Of a stretch of 64,000 bases of DNA, positions 46,977 through 55,122 are shown one piece after another (position 1 is the stretch's first letter; each line of letters starts with the position of its first letter). A program made the position numbers and the translations under genes. The DNA comes from an uncultured Duncaniella sp. (GTDB lineage Bacteria; Bacteroidota; Bacteroidia; Bacteroidales; Muribaculaceae), in the NCBI GenBank assembly GCA_910589485.1, contig CAJUSW010000007.1, positions 62,001-126,000 on the forward strand, in the 5' to 3' direction. A model generated the notes under the pieces. The model searched no databases. It worked only from the letters and a program-made list of their open reading frames with translations, and was not told the DNA's origin.

Positions 46977-48605
46977 ATGTCACAAAAATTTGAAATGGTA
47001 GCCAAGACCCTGAAAGGCCTTGAAGAAGTGCTCGCGGAAGAGCTGCGCACCCTTGGCGCGGAGAATGTCGAGCCCGGATGCCGCATGGTGTCCTTCGAGG
47101 GGGATCTTGCCATGATGTACAGGGCCAACCTGTGTTGCCGCACCGCGCTGAGCATCCTGCGCCCCATCTACAAATTCATGGCCGCTGACCCCGACACATT
47201 GTACGAAATGGTCAAGGAATATGACTGGGGCGGGATATTGACCCTCGGGAAGACATTCTCGATCGACACCACCAGCCACTCCAACGAGTTTACCCACTCA
47301 CGCTTCGTGACCTATCGCGTGAAGGATGCGATAGTGGACTGGTTCAAGGACCGTTTCGGCCCCGACAAGCGTCCCGGCGTGCGCCTGACCGACGCCGACG
47401 TGATGATCAACGTACATATCGACGGCACGAGAGTGACGCTGTCGCTCAACTCGTCGGGCGAGTCGCTCCATAAGCGCGGATGGCGTGTGGCCCAGACCGA
47501 GGCCCCCATCAACGAGGTGCTGGCAGCCGGCATAATCCTCAAGAGCGGATGGCGCGGCGACTGCCCGTTGGTCGACCCCATGTGCGGATCGGGCACATTC
47601 CTGGTGGAGGCCGCCCTCATCGCAGCCAATATCAAGCCGGGATCGTTCCGCGAGACATGGCCTTTCCAGCAGTGGAAGGACTGGGATCCTGAACTGTTTG
47701 CCTCGGTGCTGAGCGAGGGACAGGAGGAGGAGCCCCGCGAACTGCCATTCAAGATATACGGCTCGGACATCTCGCCCAAGGCCATCGACATAGCCGAGCG
47801 CAATGTGCTGGCCGCAGGAGTGGACGAGTACATCAACCTGCGTGTGCGCCCGCTCCAGCAGTGGGACGAGGCTCCCGCCGGAGGTATTCCCGGTGTCATC
47901 ATCACCAATCCCCCCTACGGCGAGCGCATCAACCCCGAGGATATCGAGGGACTGTACCGCATGTTCGGCACCAAGCTCAAGAGGGTGTTCTGCGGCTATC
48001 ATGCCTGGGTGATCTCGTCCAACGAGGATTGCCTGGCCCACATAGGTCTCACCCCCTCGGTTAAGGAGCAGTTGCAGAACGGTGGTATCGACTGCGAGCT
48101 GAGAGAATACGTGAGCTTTGAAGGCTCGAAGAGCGAATTCCGCGCCGCGGGAGGCAGCATCAAGGGGGAGCGCCCGATGCGTGACGACAAGTCGCGCCGT
48201 CTGCCCCGCAAGAGCGACGCCGAGTGGACCCGCGAGGCCCGCGAGAAAGGTATGGGCGGTAAGCGTGGCGACAAGGGCGCCCGTCGCGGACTGCCCAAGG
48301 ATACTCCGCTGAGCGAGAAGTATCGCCCGAAGAAGGGTGGATTCGCCCGCAACGAGGAGCGTCGCCGCCGTTTCAAGGAGGAGACCGCCCGCGAGGGGGA
48401 ACGTCGCTATGAGCGCAAGAACCCCGAGGCACACAACAGCGGAGAGTTCCGCAACGAGGCCGAGGAGATCCTGGCACGCCGCCGCAATATCCATGCGCTG
48501 AAGAGCCTGGGCGATTCGCCCAAGATGCCTACGCTCCCATCGAGCGAAGGCCCGTTCATGCGCACACGCCGCCGCGGCTGGAAACGCCCGGGGGAATCCG
48601 ATTGA
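46977..48605 (+). CDS. rlmL: THUMP-domain 23S rRNA (guanine-N2) methyltransferase, RlmL-N-like
   Basis: A 542-residue class I SAM methyltransferase. The N-terminal THUMP domain (about 1-155) starts with FEMVAKTLKGLEEVLAEEL; the catalytic domain has the SAM site DPMCGSGTFLVEAAL (about 200) and the catalytic NPPYGER (about 313). It corresponds to the N-terminal half of E. coli RlmL, which makes m2G2445. The last 130 residues are a basic Arg/Lys/Glu-rich, probably disordered tail that could bind RNA. It is separated from the nearest good promoter by the MITE-like element. Confidence 0.88.
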   Translation: MSQKFEMVAKTLKGLEEVLAEELRTLGAENVEPGCRMVSFEGDLAMMYRANLCCRTALSILRPIYKFMAADPDTLYEMVKEYDWGGILTLGKTFSIDTTSHSNEFTHSRFVTYRVKDAIVDWFKDRFGPDKRPGVRLTDADVMINVHIDGTRVTLSLNSSGESLHKRGWRVAQTEAPINEVLAAGIILKSGWRGDCPLVDPMCGSGTFLVEAALIAANIKPGSFRETWPFQQWKDWDPELFASVLSEGQEEEPRELPFKIYGSDISPKAIDIAERNVLAAGVDEYINLRVRPLQQWDEAPAGGIPGVIITNPPYGERINPEDIEGLYRMFGTKLKRVFCGYHAWVISSNEDCLAHIGLTPSVKEQLQNGGIDCELREYVSFEGSKSEFRAAGGSIKGERPMRDDKSRRLPRKSDAEWTREAREKGMGGKRGDKGARRGLPKDTPLSEKYRPKKGGFARNEERRRRFKEETAREGERRYERKNPEAHNSGEFRNEAEEILARRRNIHALKSLGDSPKMPTLPSSEGPFMRTRRRGWKRPGESD

Positions 48606-48622
48606 GCCGGAGCTCAATCGGA
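48597..48622 (+). terminator. Hairpin overlapping the rlmL stop codon
   Basis: A perfect 11-bp inverted repeat TCCGATTGAGC / GCTCAATCGGA with a 4-nt loop; the TGA lies within the left arm. There is no T-tract, so it may protect the 3' end instead. Confidence 0.5.
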
Positions 48623-48877
48623 GGTTATGGGGTTATGGAGGTTATAAGATTATGATTTCCGGAGCTTTGTAATTCCAGACATTCCTTTTTTCCGCCGGCG
48701 TTGCCGACGATGGGATCTATCCTATAAACCCTACCGATCCTCGACATTCATCCTCTTTCTCATATAATATAAATGTCAATTCAAGTAAATCTCAACACTA
48801 TAAAACATCCTGTGAGCAATCAGCCCGAGAAGAGCCCATTCAACGCGGGCGAGACGCTTCAGGAAAAAACTTCACCC

Positions 48878-50170
48878 ATGACAGTACTGCTACTCGGTTC
48901 AGGCGGTCGCGAATGTGCGCTGGCCTGGAAAATAGCCCAGAGCCCCGCGCTCAAGCATCTCTACATCGCTCCCGGCAACGGTGGCACAGGCGCCTATGGC
49001 GAGAATGTACAGCTTTCGCCCCTCGACTTCGAGGCCATCGAGAAATTTGTGGCCGACAAGGGGGTTGACATGATTGTGGTAGGCAACGAGGATCCGCTCG
49101 TGGCCGGAATCTACGACTATTTCCAGGGACGCGAGGGCGCTCCGCTCATCGTGGGACCCTCCAAGGCCGGTGCCGCTCTTGAAGGCAGCAAGGATTTCGC
49201 CAAGCAGTTCATGATGCGCCACAACATCCCCACCGCCCGCTACCGCAGTTTCACTGCCGAGACCGTGGCCGAGGGCGAGAAGTTCCTCGAGGAGCTCAAG
49301 GCCCCCTACGTGCTCAAGGCCGACGGCCTGGCTGCCGGCAAGGGTGTGCTGATCATCAATGACCTGGACGAGGCCAAGGCATCCCTCCGCGAGATGCTCT
49401 CGGGCATGTTTGGCCAGTCATCGGCCACCGTTGTGATCGAGGAGTTCCTCAAGGGCATCGAGTGCTCGGTGTTCGTGCTCACCGACGGCAACGGCGGTTA
49501 CCGTATCCTCCCCGTAGCCAAGGACTACAAGCGCATAGGCGAGGGTGATACCGGCCCCAACACCGGTGGTATGGGTGCTGTTAGCCCCGTGGCGTTTGCC
49601 GACGAGACCTTCATGAAGAAGGTGGAGGAGCGCATCATCCTCCCCACCGTCAACGGCCTCAAGGCCGAGGGGATCGTCTACCGCGGATTCATCTTCCTGG
49701 GACTCATCGAGGTTGACGGCGAGCCTATGGTGATAGAGTACAATGTGCGCATGGGCGATCCCGAGACCGAGGTGGTGATGCTCCGCATCGCTTCCGACCT
49801 GCTTCCGCTCCTGCGCGGAGCCGCCGAGGGCAACCTGGGCGACATGCCTCTGGCCATCGATCCGCGCTACGCAACCACTGTGATGGTGGTATCGGGCGGA
49901 TATCCCGGCTCCTATCCCAAGGGTAAGGTGATCACCGGTACTGACGACGTGAAGGACGTGACACTGTTCCACGCCGGTACCAAGCTCCTGCCCGACGGCA
50001 CACTCGTGACCTCGGGTGGACGCGTGATAGCCTGCAGTGCCTACGGCAAAGATATCGACGAGGCTTTGGCCCGCTCGTTCCGTGGCGCCACCGACGTTAC
50101 CTACGAGGGCAAATACTTCCGCCGTGACATCGGTGCCGACCTCAAGGCCATCCTGAGCAATAAAAAATAA
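48878..50170 (+). CDS. purD: Phosphoribosylamine-glycine ligase (GAR synthetase)
   Basis: The start at ATG 48878 (MTVLLLGSGGRECALAW) gives 430 residues, the normal family length; the open frame extends 35 codons upstream without similarity to PurD. The enzyme joins glycine to phosphoribosylamine in purine synthesis. The N-terminal Rossmann-like domain carries GSGGREC, the ATP-grasp has YVLKADGLAAGKGV (about 145) and TGGMGAVSP (about 230), and IEYNVRMGDPETEVVM is the conserved catalytic block. A membrane-protein gene starts 8 bp after it. Confidence 0.95.
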   Translation: MTVLLLGSGGRECALAWKIAQSPALKHLYIAPGNGGTGAYGENVQLSPLDFEAIEKFVADKGVDMIVVGNEDPLVAGIYDYFQGREGAPLIVGPSKAGAALEGSKDFAKQFMMRHNIPTARYRSFTAETVAEGEKFLEELKAPYVLKADGLAAGKGVLIINDLDEAKASLREMLSGMFGQSSATVVIEEFLKGIECSVFVLTDGNGGYRILPVAKDYKRIGEGDTGPNTGGMGAVSPVAFADETFMKKVEERIILPTVNGLKAEGIVYRGFIFLGLIEVDGEPMVIEYNVRMGDPETEVVMLRIASDLLPLLRGAAEGNLGDMPLAIDPRYATTVMVVSGGYPGSYPKGKVITGTDDVKDVTLFHAGTKLLPDGTLVTSGGRVIACSAYGKDIDEALARSFRGATDVTYEGKYFRRDIGADLKAILSNKK

Positions 50171-50178
50171 CAGTACCC

Positions 50179-51126
50179 ATGACCCGGCGCGAGACACGAT
50201 TCACCAATCTGCTGCGCTCACGCGGCATAGGCTTCATCATCACAGCCGTCTCGGCATGGATGACGTGGAGATGCATCCCGTCATTCATGCCCGAGGGGCT
50301 TTTTGCCGTGATGCCCGAGCTGTCGTGGGCCGTCAATCTGGCACTGCTCATCGCCGTGGCCGGAGCCATGATAGCCGTCAACAGGCAGTTCAACCTGTTG
50401 CGCACGGTGTCGGTATTCTTCTCGGCCTACTTCATGTTCATCACCGCCTCCACTCCGGTAGCCTCCACCTTCTTAGGGATCGGTCCGGTACTCGCGCTGG
50501 TGGCCATGTTGGGGATGTGGATACTCTTCACCATCTATAACGAGCGTCGGAGCGACCGGCGCATATTCCTGATATTCACTCTGCTGAGTGCGGGCACGCT
50601 GGCCGATTGGCATTTCCTGTTCTTCGTGCCTGTGTTTGTGGTGGGCCTCGCCCAGATGCGCATCCTGCGTTTCAAGAAGATTATGGCCGCCTTGATCGGC
50701 CTCGTCACGCCACCGTGGATAGCGTTTGGCCTCGGACTCATGCCCATCCCAACGCTCCCCCACATCTTTTTCACGCCCCCTACCCTACTGCTGTCCATGC
50801 CGGGGGGATGGCCGTTTCTCTGCACGGTGTTGCTCACCATAATAATCGGATTCCTGCTCGGCCTCGCCAACCTGATACGCATCATCGGCTTCAACGCCCA
50901 GGCCCGCGCCTACAACGGTTTCCTGTCACTGCTCGGCATTACCACCGGAGTGCTCGCCATTATGAATTTCACTGACCTGCAGGTGTATGTGCCGTTGCTC
51001 AATGCCTGTGTGGCATTCCAGGTGGGACACTTCTTCCGCGCCACAGCCTCGCGCCGTGGCTACATTCTCATTCTCGGCCTCCTGGCCTCCTACACCGCCT
51101 TATATATATGGGCGACAGCGATATGA
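50179..51126 (+). CDS. Multi-pass membrane protein (DUF6427-like)
   Basis: A 315-residue integral membrane protein with about 9 hydrophobic segments after a basic N-terminus (TRRETRFTNLLRSRG). Order and composition resemble the Bacteroidetes DUF6427 family; this assignment is from general similarity only. It has no catalytic motif. It is sandwiched between purD (8-bp gap) and pdxB (4-bp ATGA overlap), so it is co-translated with metabolic genes, but no role follows from that. Confidence 0.65.
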   Translation: MTRRETRFTNLLRSRGIGFIITAVSAWMTWRCIPSFMPEGLFAVMPELSWAVNLALLIAVAGAMIAVNRQFNLLRTVSVFFSAYFMFITASTPVASTFLGIGPVLALVAMLGMWILFTIYNERRSDRRIFLIFTLLSAGTLADWHFLFFVPVFVVGLAQMRILRFKKIMAALIGLVTPPWIAFGLGLMPIPTLPHIFFTPPTLLLSMPGGWPFLCTVLLTIIIGFLLGLANLIRIIGFNAQARAYNGFLSLLGITTGVLAIMNFTDLQVYVPLLNACVAFQVGHFFRATASRRGYILILGLLASYTALYIWATAI

Positions 51127-52133
51127 AGATAGTAATTGACCGTAATATTCCGTTCATAGCCACTCCGTTGACTGAGATTGGCGAGGTGACAGCCCTGCCC
51201 GGAGCCGAGATCACCCCCGAGGTAATGGCTGACACTGATATATTGATCACGCGCACGCGCACGCGATGTGACGCCTCACTGCTCGACGGGTCGAAATGCC
51301 GTTTCATCGGCACAGCCACCATCGGCACCGACCATATCGATCTGCCCTACTGTGCGGAGCGCGGTATAACCGTGGCCAACGCTCCCGGTTGCAACGCCCC
51401 CGCCGTGGCCCAATGGGTGCTCGCCACGATAGAGCGATGGCTGAAACTGGGAGAAAAGTTCAGCGACGTGACCCTCGGCGTGATCGGAGCCGGAAATGTC
51501 GGATCAATCCTCATACGTTGGGCCAAGAGCCTGGGCATCAAAGTTCTTGTCAATGATCCTCCGCTTCAGGAGCGCGAACCAGAGGCCCACACTTATTCAT
51601 CGCTCGACGAGATTGCTCGCGAGTGCAACGTGATAACCGTACACACTCCGCTCACCCGCAAGGGGGACCATCCCACCTATCACCTCATCGACAGCGCATT
51701 GGTGGAGCAGATGGAGCGCAAACCGCTTGTACTCAACGCCGCCCGTGGCCCCGTTACCGACACCCGAGCACTGATAGCCGGGCTTGAGGAGGGCCGGATC
51801 TCAGCCGTCGGGATCGATTGCTGGGAAGGGGAGCCGGCCATTGACAGCCGTCTGCTCGACTTGGCCCTCGTGGCCACCCCCCACATAGCCGGATATTCCC
51901 GTCAGGGCAAGATCAGGGCATCCCAGATGGTGCTCAACGCCCTGGGCCGTTATCTCGGAACCGACACTCCGCTACAAGCCGATGCTCCGGCAATAGGCGC
52001 TGTTCCCGAGACAATTACCCCCGCAATGATAGCTTATGACATCATGGCCGACACCCGGGAGCTGAAATCTGCTCCCGAACGCTTCGAGGCCCTCCGCAAC
52101 AATTATCATCTGCGCGAGGAGCCGGGGATGTAA
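51123..52133 (+). CDS. pdxB: Erythronate-4-phosphate dehydrogenase
   Basis: The start at ATG 51123 (MKIVIDRNIPFIATPL) overlaps the preceding stop as ATGA, indicating coupling. The 336-residue D-2-hydroxyacid dehydrogenase has the PdxB N-terminus, the HIDLPYCAERGI substrate region, the NAD-binding GAGNVGSIL (about 121) and the catalytic histidine in ATPHIAGYS (about 253). It oxidises 4-phosphoerythronate in DXP-independent pyridoxal phosphate synthesis. It is about 40 residues shorter than the E. coli enzyme at the C-terminus. Confidence 0.9.
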   Translation: MKIVIDRNIPFIATPLTEIGEVTALPGAEITPEVMADTDILITRTRTRCDASLLDGSKCRFIGTATIGTDHIDLPYCAERGITVANAPGCNAPAVAQWVLATIERWLKLGEKFSDVTLGVIGAGNVGSILIRWAKSLGIKVLVNDPPLQEREPEAHTYSSLDEIARECNVITVHTPLTRKGDHPTYHLIDSALVEQMERKPLVLNAARGPVTDTRALIAGLEEGRISAVGIDCWEGEPAIDSRLLDLALVATPHIAGYSRQGKIRASQMVLNALGRYLGTDTPLQADAPAIGAVPETITPAMIAYDIMADTRELKSAPERFEALRNNYHLREEPGM

Positions 52134-52204
52134 AAAACGTTTCCTAAAATTCATTGTTCCTAAATTCGTGTTCTGAGGGCGTTTAATAACTCCTTCTGAA
52201 AAAG

Positions 52205-52342
52205 TTTTCAACACTTTTCAGAGAGTTATTAACATCATTTCTACAAGTTATTGACATTTTATTGACAACTTATCAACACTGTGTTGACAAGTTATTGACA
52301 CTTTATCGACATATTGTTGACAGTTATTGACAGTTATTGACA
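52205..52342. repeat. Helically phased 11-bp repeats, consensus TTATTGACA
   Basis: Nine-base units start at 52226, 52248, 52259, 52270, 52281, 52292, 52303, 52314, 52324 and 52334, that is, at 11-bp steps (the last two 10 bp), with degenerate units at 52205 and 52237. Variants are TTATTAACA, TTATCAACA, TTATCGACA, GTGTTGACA and TTGTTGACA. Each resembles a DnaA box (TTATNCACA) with one or two differences. The array lies 66 bp upstream of the -33 element of the Panacea-domain gene and accounts for most of the 348-bp gap 52134-52481. Confidence 0.9.
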
Positions 52343-52407
52343 CCTCAACGATATCAAGGCACCCGCTTACTACTGACGGTATCTGAAACAAAAGCAGTGC
52401 GACTGAC

Positions 52408-52439
52408 TTTGGATAATCATAAATAAATCACTAACTTTG
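52408..52439 (+). promoter_or_regulatory. Promoter of the Panacea-domain gene pair
   Basis: TTTG (52408-52411), exactly 20 nt, then TAACTTTG (52432-52439). It predicts a leader of about 35 nt before the ATG at 52482. Confidence 0.85.
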
Positions 52440-52481
52440 CGTTGTTTGACAGAATATGACTCTCTCTAATATCTGCGAAAT

Positions 52482-53018
52482 ATGATTGACAATAAAAACA
52501 TACAGGATGTGGCAAGATATGTCGGGCTATCCTCGACTACGAAAGGATTGTCAATAAGTCCTCTCAAATTGCAGAAACTGCTCTACTATATACAGGCCTG
52601 GTTCATGGTTTTCTACGGACGCGACAACACATTGTTCCGCGACGTGCCCCAGGCATGGGTGAACGGCCCGGTATATCCCGCCATCTACCATATCTACAAG
52701 AATAAGGCCGCCAATATGTGCGATCATCTTGACAGCTCGGTATTCTATAACGGAGACGCACTTGAAGGACTCGCTATGCTGACACACGCCCTCGGATTGA
52801 ACGCGGATCAGTTTGAAACAGTAGAGTCTGTAATCATGATGTACGGCAAGCAGAGTCAAAATCAGCTTATATGGCTGACTCACTCCGAGTTGCCTTGGGC
52901 CTCAGCCCGTCACGGTCTTGCCCCCTTTGAGAAATCGGAGCGGGAGATATCTCTTGACATGATGTATTCCTACTATCTGGAACGTCACACCCGCAACAGG
53001 CAGAAGCATGAAGCTTGA
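52482..53018 (+). CDS. Panacea (SocA-like, DUF4065) domain protein, putative antitoxin
   Basis: A 178-residue cytosolic protein. It has the Panacea signatures ISPLKLQKLLYYIQAWF (about 25-41) and AWVNGPVYPAIYHIY (about 58-72). In characterised PanAT systems this domain is the antitoxin, paired with diverse toxins. Here it has its own canonical promoter and its last 11 bp overlap the next gene, the usual layout of a toxin-antitoxin operon. Antitoxin function is inferred from family and context. Confidence 0.8.
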   Translation: MIDNKNIQDVARYVGLSSTTKGLSISPLKLQKLLYYIQAWFMVFYGRDNTLFRDVPQAWVNGPVYPAIYHIYKNKAANMCDHLDSSVFYNGDALEGLAMLTHALGLNADQFETVESVIMMYGKQSQNQLIWLTHSELPWASARHGLAPFEKSEREISLDMMYSYYLERHTRNRQKHEA

Positions 53019-53526
53019 TTTCGATGATGTCATAGAAAAGGAGGATTTCAACACAATCAACAGCCGAGAGAGGTTTGACAAGGAACTCTCGGTTGATGAT
53101 GTAAGGCTGTCCACTGACTTACCCATAGTAGTCAGATACGACTATGTTGATCTGGAAGATACCGATTACAATTTCTGGCAAAAATTCACTCATGAAGATA
53201 CTATGGGCTATTTTGCCAAGATGAAATTATTTGCCGGCAAGAGTATAAACAAACTTCTGACAGAGGATCGGTCTCACCATTTCCATAGAAGCGAACTCAA
53301 GGGGTATGTCCGAAAGGCTGTGAGGCGGATACTCCCGAAATCGATCGACACCAATCAGATAGTATATCACTTCGGCCTGTATGATTCGGGAGATACCTGG
53401 GCTGACCGCAACACGGACACAAGATGCTCACGTGTCTATTTCATGTTAGGCACATACGGACACATCTATATATTGTTCTTTGATCCATATCACGAGTTGA
53501 ATCCATTGCCAAAACCGGCCCAATAA
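53008..53526 (+). CDS. Unrecognised partner of the Panacea protein, putative toxin
   Basis: A 172-residue protein starting inside the Panacea gene (11-bp overlap). The N-terminal third is acidic (KLDFDDVIEKEDF), the middle is basic and helical (SELKGYVRKAVRRILPK) and the C-terminus is beta-rich with IVYHFGLYDSG, SRVYFMLGTYGHIYILFFD and a final PYHELNPLPKPAQ. There is no signal peptide. The C-terminal histidine, aspartate and arginine residues could form an active site, but I recognise no characterised toxin family. Toxin role is inferred only from pairing with a Panacea antitoxin. Confidence 0.55.
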   Translation: MKLDFDDVIEKEDFNTINSRERFDKELSVDDVRLSTDLPIVVRYDYVDLEDTDYNFWQKFTHEDTMGYFAKMKLFAGKSINKLLTEDRSHHFHRSELKGYVRKAVRRILPKSIDTNQIVYHFGLYDSGDTWADRNTDTRCSRVYFMLGTYGHIYILFFDPYHELNPLPKPAQ

Positions 53527-53527
53527 C

Positions 53528-53558
53528 TTTGCTCGTACAAGAATTATTTCTAACTTTG
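53528..53558 (+). promoter_or_regulatory. Promoter of the TerB gene
   Basis: TTTG (53528-53531), 19 nt, then TAACTTTG (53551-53558). The -33 element starts 2 bp after the stop of the preceding gene. The leader is about 65 nt. Confidence 0.8.
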
Positions 53559-53631
53559 TAATACAAATAGGTTGTTCAAATACACCTTTAAATCAATACA
53601 TAAACTATAAACCTTATCACAGTATTTTAAA

Positions 53632-54075
53632 ATGGGACTTTTCGATAAAATTTTCAAGCAGGTTCCCGAAGAGGACAAGCTCTCCAAGCAGGAGGCATTC
53701 GCAGGTATCGCACTGGCTATGGCCGGAGCTGACGGAAGCATCTCACAGTCAGAGTGGGACGGCATCGTGAACTACATCCGCCGTCTGCGTCTCTATGACA
53801 ACTTCTCAGGCCCCGCTTTCGACAAGATGTTCGACAAGCTGTTCCGCATCCTCAAGAACCAGGGCGCAAGCGCACTCGTATCAGCCTCAGTAACAGGCCT
53901 TCCCGAGGACCTCAAGCTCACATCATTTGCCTGCGCCGTGGATATCGCACTCGCCGACGGTGTACTGGAGGAGGAGGAGAAGGATATCATCAACCAGCTC
54001 GCCGAGACCCTTGAGATCCCCGAGCAGACTGCAATATCCATCATCGAAGTGCTCATCATCAAGAACAAGGCATAA
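53632..54075 (+). CDS. TerB family protein
   Basis: A 147-residue, all-helical cytosolic protein. The repeated acidic motif GIALAMAGADGSISQSEWD and CAVDIALADGVLEEEEKD is the TerB signature, likely metal (Ca2+)-coordinating. TerB domains occur in tellurite/stress-response and phage-resistance contexts; in Bacteroidetes single TerB proteins of unknown role are frequent. It has its own promoter and terminator and favours optimal codons, so it is probably well expressed. Confidence 0.8.
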   Translation: MGLFDKIFKQVPEEDKLSKQEAFAGIALAMAGADGSISQSEWDGIVNYIRRLRLYDNFSGPAFDKMFDKLFRILKNQGASALVSASVTGLPEDLKLTSFACAVDIALADGVLEEEEKDIINQLAETLEIPEQTAISIIEVLIIKNKA

Positions 54076-54110
54076 TCACGCCCACGCATAACCGAAAAAA
54101 GAAACTTAAT

Positions 54111-54150
54111 CCGGCCCGCGCCATCAACCGTGCGGGTCGGATATTTTTTT
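54111..54150 (+). terminator. Terminator of the TerB gene
   Basis: CCGGCCCGCGC pairs with GTGCGGGTCGG (with G-U pairs) and is followed by ATA and seven T. The amidase operator begins 7 bp further on. Confidence 0.85.
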
Positions 54151-54156
54151 GCACCC

Positions 54157-54210
54157 GTGCGACATTATCGCACCATAAGCGACCTGGCGGGAATGTAACT
54201 TTGCGGTACA
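54157..54210 (+). promoter_or_regulatory. Palindromic operator plus -7 box (copy B)
   Basis: GTGCGA-CATTA-TCGCAC (54157-54173) is a perfect 6-bp inverted repeat with 5-bp spacer. The block GCGACATTATCGCACC (54159-54174) is followed by 21 nt and TAACTTTGCGGTACA (54196-54210), 18 nt before the amidase ATG. Both blocks and their spacing recur upstream of the unknown gene at 45068. Confidence 0.88.
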
Positions 54211-54228
54211 GATCACAACTACACTACT

Positions 54229-54630
54229 ATGAGAAAGATCAACCGCATCATCATCCACTGCACGGCCACACCGGCCGGACGCCAAGTCACCGTTGCCGAC
54301 ATAGACCGCTGGCACCGCGCCCGAGGATTCTCCCAGATAGGCTACCATTACGTGATATACGCCGACGGATCGGTCCACAACGGACGCCCCGAGGGAAAGA
54401 TCGGCGCCCATTGCCTGGGGCATAACACCTCATCGATAGGCATTGCCTATGTGGGCGGACTCACGCCCGACGGCTCCACCCCGGCCGACACCCGCACTGA
54501 GGCCCAGAAGTCCTCCCTCCGCGCCCTCGTGGAGCATTTACGCGCCAAGTATCCGGGATGCACGGTTCACGGCCACAGGGAATTTGCCTCCAAGGCATGC
54601 CCATGCTTCGATGTCAGGAAAGAATTATGA
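54229..54630 (+). CDS. Small N-acetylmuramoyl-L-alanine amidase (Amidase_2, T7 lysozyme-like)
   Basis: A 133-residue single-domain amidase that cleaves the bond between MurNAc and L-alanine. Zn ligands appear in IIIHCTATP (His 10), HGHREF and the late Cys in KACPCFD; the IGYHYVIYADGSVHNGRP block is typical of Amidase_2. No signal peptide, so release would need lysis or a holin, as for phage endolysins; domesticated prophage origin is possible. It is driven by the palindromic promoter shared with the unknown gene at 44343-45068. Confidence 0.88.
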   Translation: MRKINRIIIHCTATPAGRQVTVADIDRWHRARGFSQIGYHYVIYADGSVHNGRPEGKIGAHCLGHNTSSIGIAYVGGLTPDGSTPADTRTEAQKSSLRALVEHLRAKYPGCTVHGHREFASKACPCFDVRKEL

Positions 54631-54646
54631 CACACACAACAACGCT

Positions 54647-54683
54647 ACAGCCGGCATGGTGAAAAGTTCACCGTGCCGGCTGT
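54647..54683. terminator. Bidirectional hairpin between the amidase and trxA
   Basis: ACAGCCGGCATGGTGAA pairs almost perfectly with TTCACCGTGCCGGCTGT around a 3-nt loop. It separates two convergent genes and could stop transcription from both sides, although the T-tracts are weak. Confidence 0.65.
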
Positions 54684-54735
54684 GATGGTTGTCGGGGGTA
54701 TGGTGCGAACCACCCCTTTCCCGAGGGATGGAATA

Positions 54736-55056
54736 TTACATAGCGAGGAGCTGCTCGATGCGGGCCTGGAGCTCAGCCTTCTGCTGTGCGCCTGCCATGC
54801 GGAGGCTCGAGATCTGCTCACCATTCTTGAAGAAGAGGATGGTGGGGATCGACATGATGCGGTACTTCATGGCGAGGTCGTTCTCCTCCTCGATGTTGTA
54901 CTTGCCGATCACGGCCTTGCCCTCATACTCCTGGGCGAGCTCCTCAACGATGGGAGCCATGCGCACACAGGGACCACACCATGTGGCCCAGAAATCGATA
55001 ACTACGGGCTGGCCCGATGCGATAATCTCGTGAACGTTCTGATCAGTGAATGTCAT
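54736..55056 (-). CDS. trxA: Thioredoxin
   Basis: A 106-residue cytosolic thioredoxin with the redox pair in WCGPC (26-30) and the cis-proline in SIPTILFF (about 74). It starts 66 bp after the dnaE stop on the same strand and may share its transcript. Confidence 0.95.
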   Translation of the reverse strand: MTFTDQNVHEIIASGQPVVIDFWATWCGPCVRMAPIVEELAQEYEGKAVIGKYNIEEENDLAMKYRIMSIPTILFFKNGEQISSLRMAGAQQKAELQARIEQLLAM

Positions 55057-55122
55057 GATAGTAAAATTGTAAAAAGATTTATGAATTGATATGATTATGG
55101 AATAATCGTGATTATTCGGTTT

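Noticed and set aside
47298..48617. A 439-codon minus-strand frame opposite rlmL
   Set aside because: Shadow frame; rlmL has the THUMP and NPPY motifs in the plus frame.
48773..48877. N-terminal extension of PurD
   Set aside because: The extra 35 codons have no PurD character; MTVLLLGSGGREC at 48878 is the normal family start.
52205..52342. CRISPR array
   Set aside because: Units are only 9 bp at 10-11 bp steps with no spacers of CRISPR length and no cas genes.
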